A stretch of DNA of 64,000 nt, taken from NCBI RefSeq assembly GCF_003970795.1, contig NZ_RWKW01000055.1, forward strand, positions 41,278 to 105,277. Direction: 5' to 3'. The notes beneath the pieces are model-generated. The model was not told the origin of the DNA, ran no database searches, and saw only the letters and a list, made by a program, of their open reading frames with translations. A program made the translations under genes and the position numbers. Positions 61,416 through 64,000 of the stretch are shown one piece after another. Each line of letters starts with the position of its first letter. Position 1 is the first letter of the stretch. This stretch comes from Aquibium carbonis. Lineage in GTDB: Bacteria; Pseudomonadota; Alphaproteobacteria; Rhizobiales; Rhizobiaceae.

Positions 61416-62915
61416 ATGACCATCATCGACACCCGCACCCCCGACCCCAAGCGGCTGATTTCCGGCGCCACCGGCGACTGGGAGGTGATCATCGGCCTCG
61501 AGGTCCACGCCCAGGTCAGCTCCCATTCGAAACTCTTCTCGGGCGCATCGACCGTTTTCGGCTCGGCGCCCAACGACAATGTCAGCCTGGTCGACGCGGC
61601 CATGCCGGGCATGTTGCCCGTCATCAACGAGGAATGCGTCAAGCAGGCGATCCGGACGGGCCTCGGCCTGAAGGCCCAGATCAACCTGAAGTCGGTCTTC
61701 GACCGCAAGAACTACTTCTACCCGGACCTGCCGCAGGGCTACCAGATCTCGCAGTTCAAGCAGCCGATCGTCGGCGAGGGGACGGTGACGGTTTCGGTCG
61801 GCCCCGACCGGCAGGGCCATTTCGAGGACATCGAAGTGGGCATCGAGCGTCTGCACCTGGAGCAGGACGCGGGCAAGTCCATGCACGACCAGCATCCGAC
61901 CATGTCCTACGTGGACCTGAACCGCTCCGGGGTGGCGCTGATGGAAATCGTCTCGAAGCCCGACATCCGCTCGGCCGACGAGGCGAAGGCCTATGTCACC
62001 AAGCTGCGCACCATCATGCGCTATCTCGGCACCTGCGACGGCAACATGGACGAGGGCTCGCTGCGCGCCGACGTCAACGTCTCCGTGCGCAAGCCGGGCG
62101 GCGAATTCGGCACGCGCTGCGAGATCAAGAACGTCAACTCGATCCGCTTCATCGGCCAGGCGATCGAGGCGGAGGCGCAGCGCCAGATCGCCATCCTCGA
62201 AGACGGCGGCAAGATCGACCAGGAGACGCGGCTCTTCGATCCGGCCAAGGGCGAGACCCGCTCGATGCGCTCGAAGGAAGAGGCGCACGACTATCGCTAC
62301 TTCCCCGATCCGGATCTTCTGCCGCTCGAGTTCGACCAGGCCTATGTCGACGCGCTGGCCGCGCACCTGCCCGAACTGCCCGACCAGAAGAAGGAGCGCT
62401 TCGTCTCGGCCATGGGCCTGTCCGCCTATGACGCATCGGTGCTGGTGGCCGAAAAGGCCGTCGCCGACTTCTTCGAGAAGGTTGCCGAGGGCCGCGACGG
62501 CAAGATGGCCGCCAACTGGGTCATCAACGATTTGCTGGGCGCCTTGAACAAATCCGGCAAGACCCTTGAAGAGACTCCGGTTTCCGCCGCCCAGCTCGGC
62601 GCCATCATCGACCTGATCAAGGACGGCACCATCTCCGGCAAGATCGCCAAGGACCTGTTCGAGATCGTCTGGACCGAAGGTGGCGACCCGCGCGACCTGG
62701 TCGAGAGCCGCGGCCTGAAGCAGGTCACGGACACCGGCGCCATCGAAAAGGCGGTGGACGAGGTGATCGCCGCCAATCCCGACAAGGTGGAGCAGGCGCG
62801 CGCCAAGCCGACCATGGCAGGCTGGTTCGTCGGCCAGGTGATGAAAGCCACCGGCGGCAAGGCCAATCCGCAGGCGGTGAACGATCTGGTGAAGGCCAAG
62901 CTCGGGATCGAATGA
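61416..62915 (+). CDS. gatB: Aspartyl/glutamyl-tRNA(Asn/Gln) amidotransferase subunit B
   Basis: A 499-aa GatB. The cradle domain shows [33 protein letters not shown] and [12 protein letters not shown]; the C-terminal tail domain ends at KAKLGIE. With GatA and GatC it converts misacylated Glu-tRNA(Gln) or Asp-tRNA(Asn) to the correct aminoacyl-tRNA. gatA and gatC are not in this window. It overlaps the next gene by four bases. Confidence 0.97.
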   Translation: MTIIDTRTPDPKRLISGATGDWEVIIGLEVHAQVSSHSKLFSGASTVFGSAPNDNVSLVDAAMPGMLPVINEECVKQAIRTGLGLKAQINLKSVFDRKNYFYPDLPQGYQISQFKQPIVGEGTVTVSVGPDRQGHFEDIEVGIERLHLEQDAGKSMHDQHPTMSYVDLNRSGVALMEIVSKPDIRSADEAKAYVTKLRTIMRYLGTCDGNMDEGSLRADVNVSVRKPGGEFGTRCEIKNVNSIRFIGQAIEAEAQRQIAILEDGGKIDQETRLFDPAKGETRSMRSKEEAHDYRYFPDPDLLPLEFDQAYVDALAAHLPELPDQKKERFVSAMGLSAYDASVLVAEKAVADFFEKVAEGRDGKMAANWVINDLLGALNKSGKTLEETPVSAAQLGAIIDLIKDGTISGKIAKDLFEIVWTEGGDPRDLVESRGLKQVTDTGAIEKAVDEVIAANPDKVEQARAKPTMAGWFVGQVMKATGGKANPQAVNDLVKAKLGIE

Positions 62916-63406
62916 TGTTCATCCGCACCGCCGGGCCGCACGACCTGCCCGCGATCCGGGACCTGTTGGTCGAGACCTGGCATGCCACCTATGACGACCT
63001 GTACGGCGCCGACCGGGTCACCGAGATCACCAACGACTGGCACTCGCTGCGCGCGCTGAAGGCGCGGCTGGACAAGCCGGATGCCGAGTTCGTGGTCGCA
63101 GACGACGGGTCGGAAATCGCCGGCATGGCCTTCGCCAGCGCGGCCGGCGACGGCAAGACCCTCACGCTGTCCCAACTCTACGTGCGGCCCGGCCGCCAGG
63201 GGCAGGGGATCGGCGGAATGCTGCTCGACGAGATCATCGAGAGTTTCCCGGATGCCGAGCGCGTTCGCCTGGAGGTCGACCCGGCGAACGCGAAGGCGAT
63301 CACGTTCTATCGGACGCAGGGCTTCGTCGAGATCGGCCGCACGGAAAACTGCGGCAAGGACCAGTCGGGCATCCCGGCACTGATCCTCGAGCGCCTGTTC
63401 GCCTGA
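62912..63406 (+). CDS. GNAT family N-acetyltransferase
   Basis: A 164-aa acetyltransferase. The acetyl-CoA-binding loop (Q/R-x-x-G-x-G/A) is visible as [16 protein letters not shown], followed by the beta-strand [19 protein letters not shown]. The substrate is unknown. It overlaps gatB by ATGA, so it is co-expressed with it. Confidence 0.87.
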   Translation: MMFIRTAGPHDLPAIRDLLVETWHATYDDLYGADRVTEITNDWHSLRALKARLDKPDAEFVVADDGSEIAGMAFASAAGDGKTLTLSQLYVRPGRQGQGIGGMLLDEIIESFPDAERVRLEVDPANAKAITFYRTQGFVEIGRTENCGKDQSGIPALILERLFA

Positions 63407-63428
63407 CCGTCCGCAGGAGCCTCGCCAC

Positions 63429-63899
63429 GTGGAACGGAATGACGAAGCGCTCGTGATCCGCGACGCCCGCCGCGACGACGTGCCCGCCATCGTCGCCCTG
63501 TTCGCGGACGACGCCATCGGCGGCCATGGCGACACCACCGATCCCGCCGCGCTGACGGACTATCTGGCGGCCTTCGATCGCATTGAGGCGAGCCCTGCCG
63601 ACCGTCTCGTCGTCGCAGAAATCGGCGGCGATGTGGTCGGCACCTTCCAGACCACCCTGACGCCGACGATCTCGGGGCGAGGCCGGGTCATCCTGACGAT
63701 CGAGGGGGTGCAGACGCGTGCCGACCAGCGCGGACGGGGCATCGGTGCGGCGATGATGCGCGAGGCGGTCCAGCGTGCCCGCGCGGCCGGTGCCGACATG
63801 GTCCAGCTCTCCTCGAACGCGGCGCGCGCCGAGGCCCACCGCTTCTACGAGCGACTGGGCTTCACCAAGAGCCACGTGGCGTTCAAGATGAAGCTCTGA
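63429..63899 (+). CDS. GNAT family N-acetyltransferase
   Basis: A 156-aa acetyltransferase with the CoA-binding loop RADQRGRGIGAAMMREAV and the typical later stretch LSSNAARAEAHRFYERLGF. GTG start 23 bp after the previous GNAT gene; both may act on related small molecules or protein N-termini. Substrate unknown. Confidence 0.88.
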   Translation: MERNDEALVIRDARRDDVPAIVALFADDAIGGHGDTTDPAALTDYLAAFDRIEASPADRLVVAEIGGDVVGTFQTTLTPTISGRGRVILTIEGVQTRADQRGRGIGAAMMREAVQRARAAGADMVQLSSNAARAEAHRFYERLGFTKSHVAFKMKL

Positions 63900-64000
63900 G
63901 GGTCGTTCCGGCTGCTCCGGTGCGGGGCGGGCGCGACGTAGGGGAATCGCATTTGAGAAATAGGACTGGCGTGGAGGTTTGATCTGGATTCTTTGGATGG

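Overview
The window looks like a high-GC alphaproteobacterial chromosome, probably Hyphomicrobiales (Mesorhizobium, Aminobacter or another Phyllobacteriaceae-like lineage). The evidence is a B12-dependent ribonucleotide reductase (nrdJ) behind tandem NrdR boxes, a cysE-DUF3126 pair, a BTLCP transglutaminase-like protease, a tandem PilZ protein, DUF6455 and a GatB typical of that group. No rRNA or tRNA gene and no CRISPR array was recognised.

Region 1 (1-15.2 kb) is a copper-resistance island. It holds two Cu(I) P1B ATPases (one with two YHS/TRASH domains, one with two HMA domains), a CueR regulator, a CopZ-like chaperone, a TolC-type outer-membrane lipoprotein, a multicopper oxidase, a cupredoxin, a CusF-like protein, DUF411 and DUF305 proteins, a glutaredoxin-membrane fusion, cytochrome b561 and a c-type cytochrome. 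Four CueR-type operators sit as two back-to-back pairs (2.4 kb and 13.6 kb) and would switch on transcription in both directions from each site.

Region 2 (15.4-47.2 kb) is an accessory, defence-like island built around Tn7-like transposition genes (tnsA, tnsB, tnsC, tniQ/tnsD on the minus strand, 22.3-28.3 kb). Its cargo includes a three-gene ABC-3C-type system with an Mrr-like nuclease, a remnant of a second ABC-3C ATPase (DUF2326), a Pycsar system (cyclase plus cNMP-binding TIR effector), an orphan C5 DNA methyltransferase, a VapC-like PIN protein with a divergent Phd-like gene, phage-like fragments, and several unknown genes. Two sets stand out. First, a two-gene module occurs twice (19.0-21.6 and 40.0-42.6 kb): a TnsA-fold protein that has lost catalytic residues, followed by a soluble FtsH-like AAA+ zinc protease, each copy behind a near-identical promoter. 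Second, a three-gene operon (43.6-47.1 kb) encodes a cNMP-binding-domain/cyclase fusion, a tandem cyclase, and a prokaryotic E2-like protein with a cysteine-rich tail. The island ends about 10 bp beyond the nrdJ stop codon. There I see a Tn7-like terminal sequence and two 20-bp TnsB-like repeats, suggesting that TniQ targets the 3' end of nrdJ, as Tn7 targets glmS.

Region 3 (47.2-64 kb) is ordinary core chromosome: nrdJ, an enoyl-CoA hydratase-like gene, cysE-DUF3126, an ATP-grasp protein, small membrane proteins, gamma-carbonic anhydrase, BTLCP, PilZ, a PAS_5 protein, rhomboid, a CBS protein, DUF6455, gatB and two GNAT acetyltransferases. Several good intrinsic terminators separate these units.
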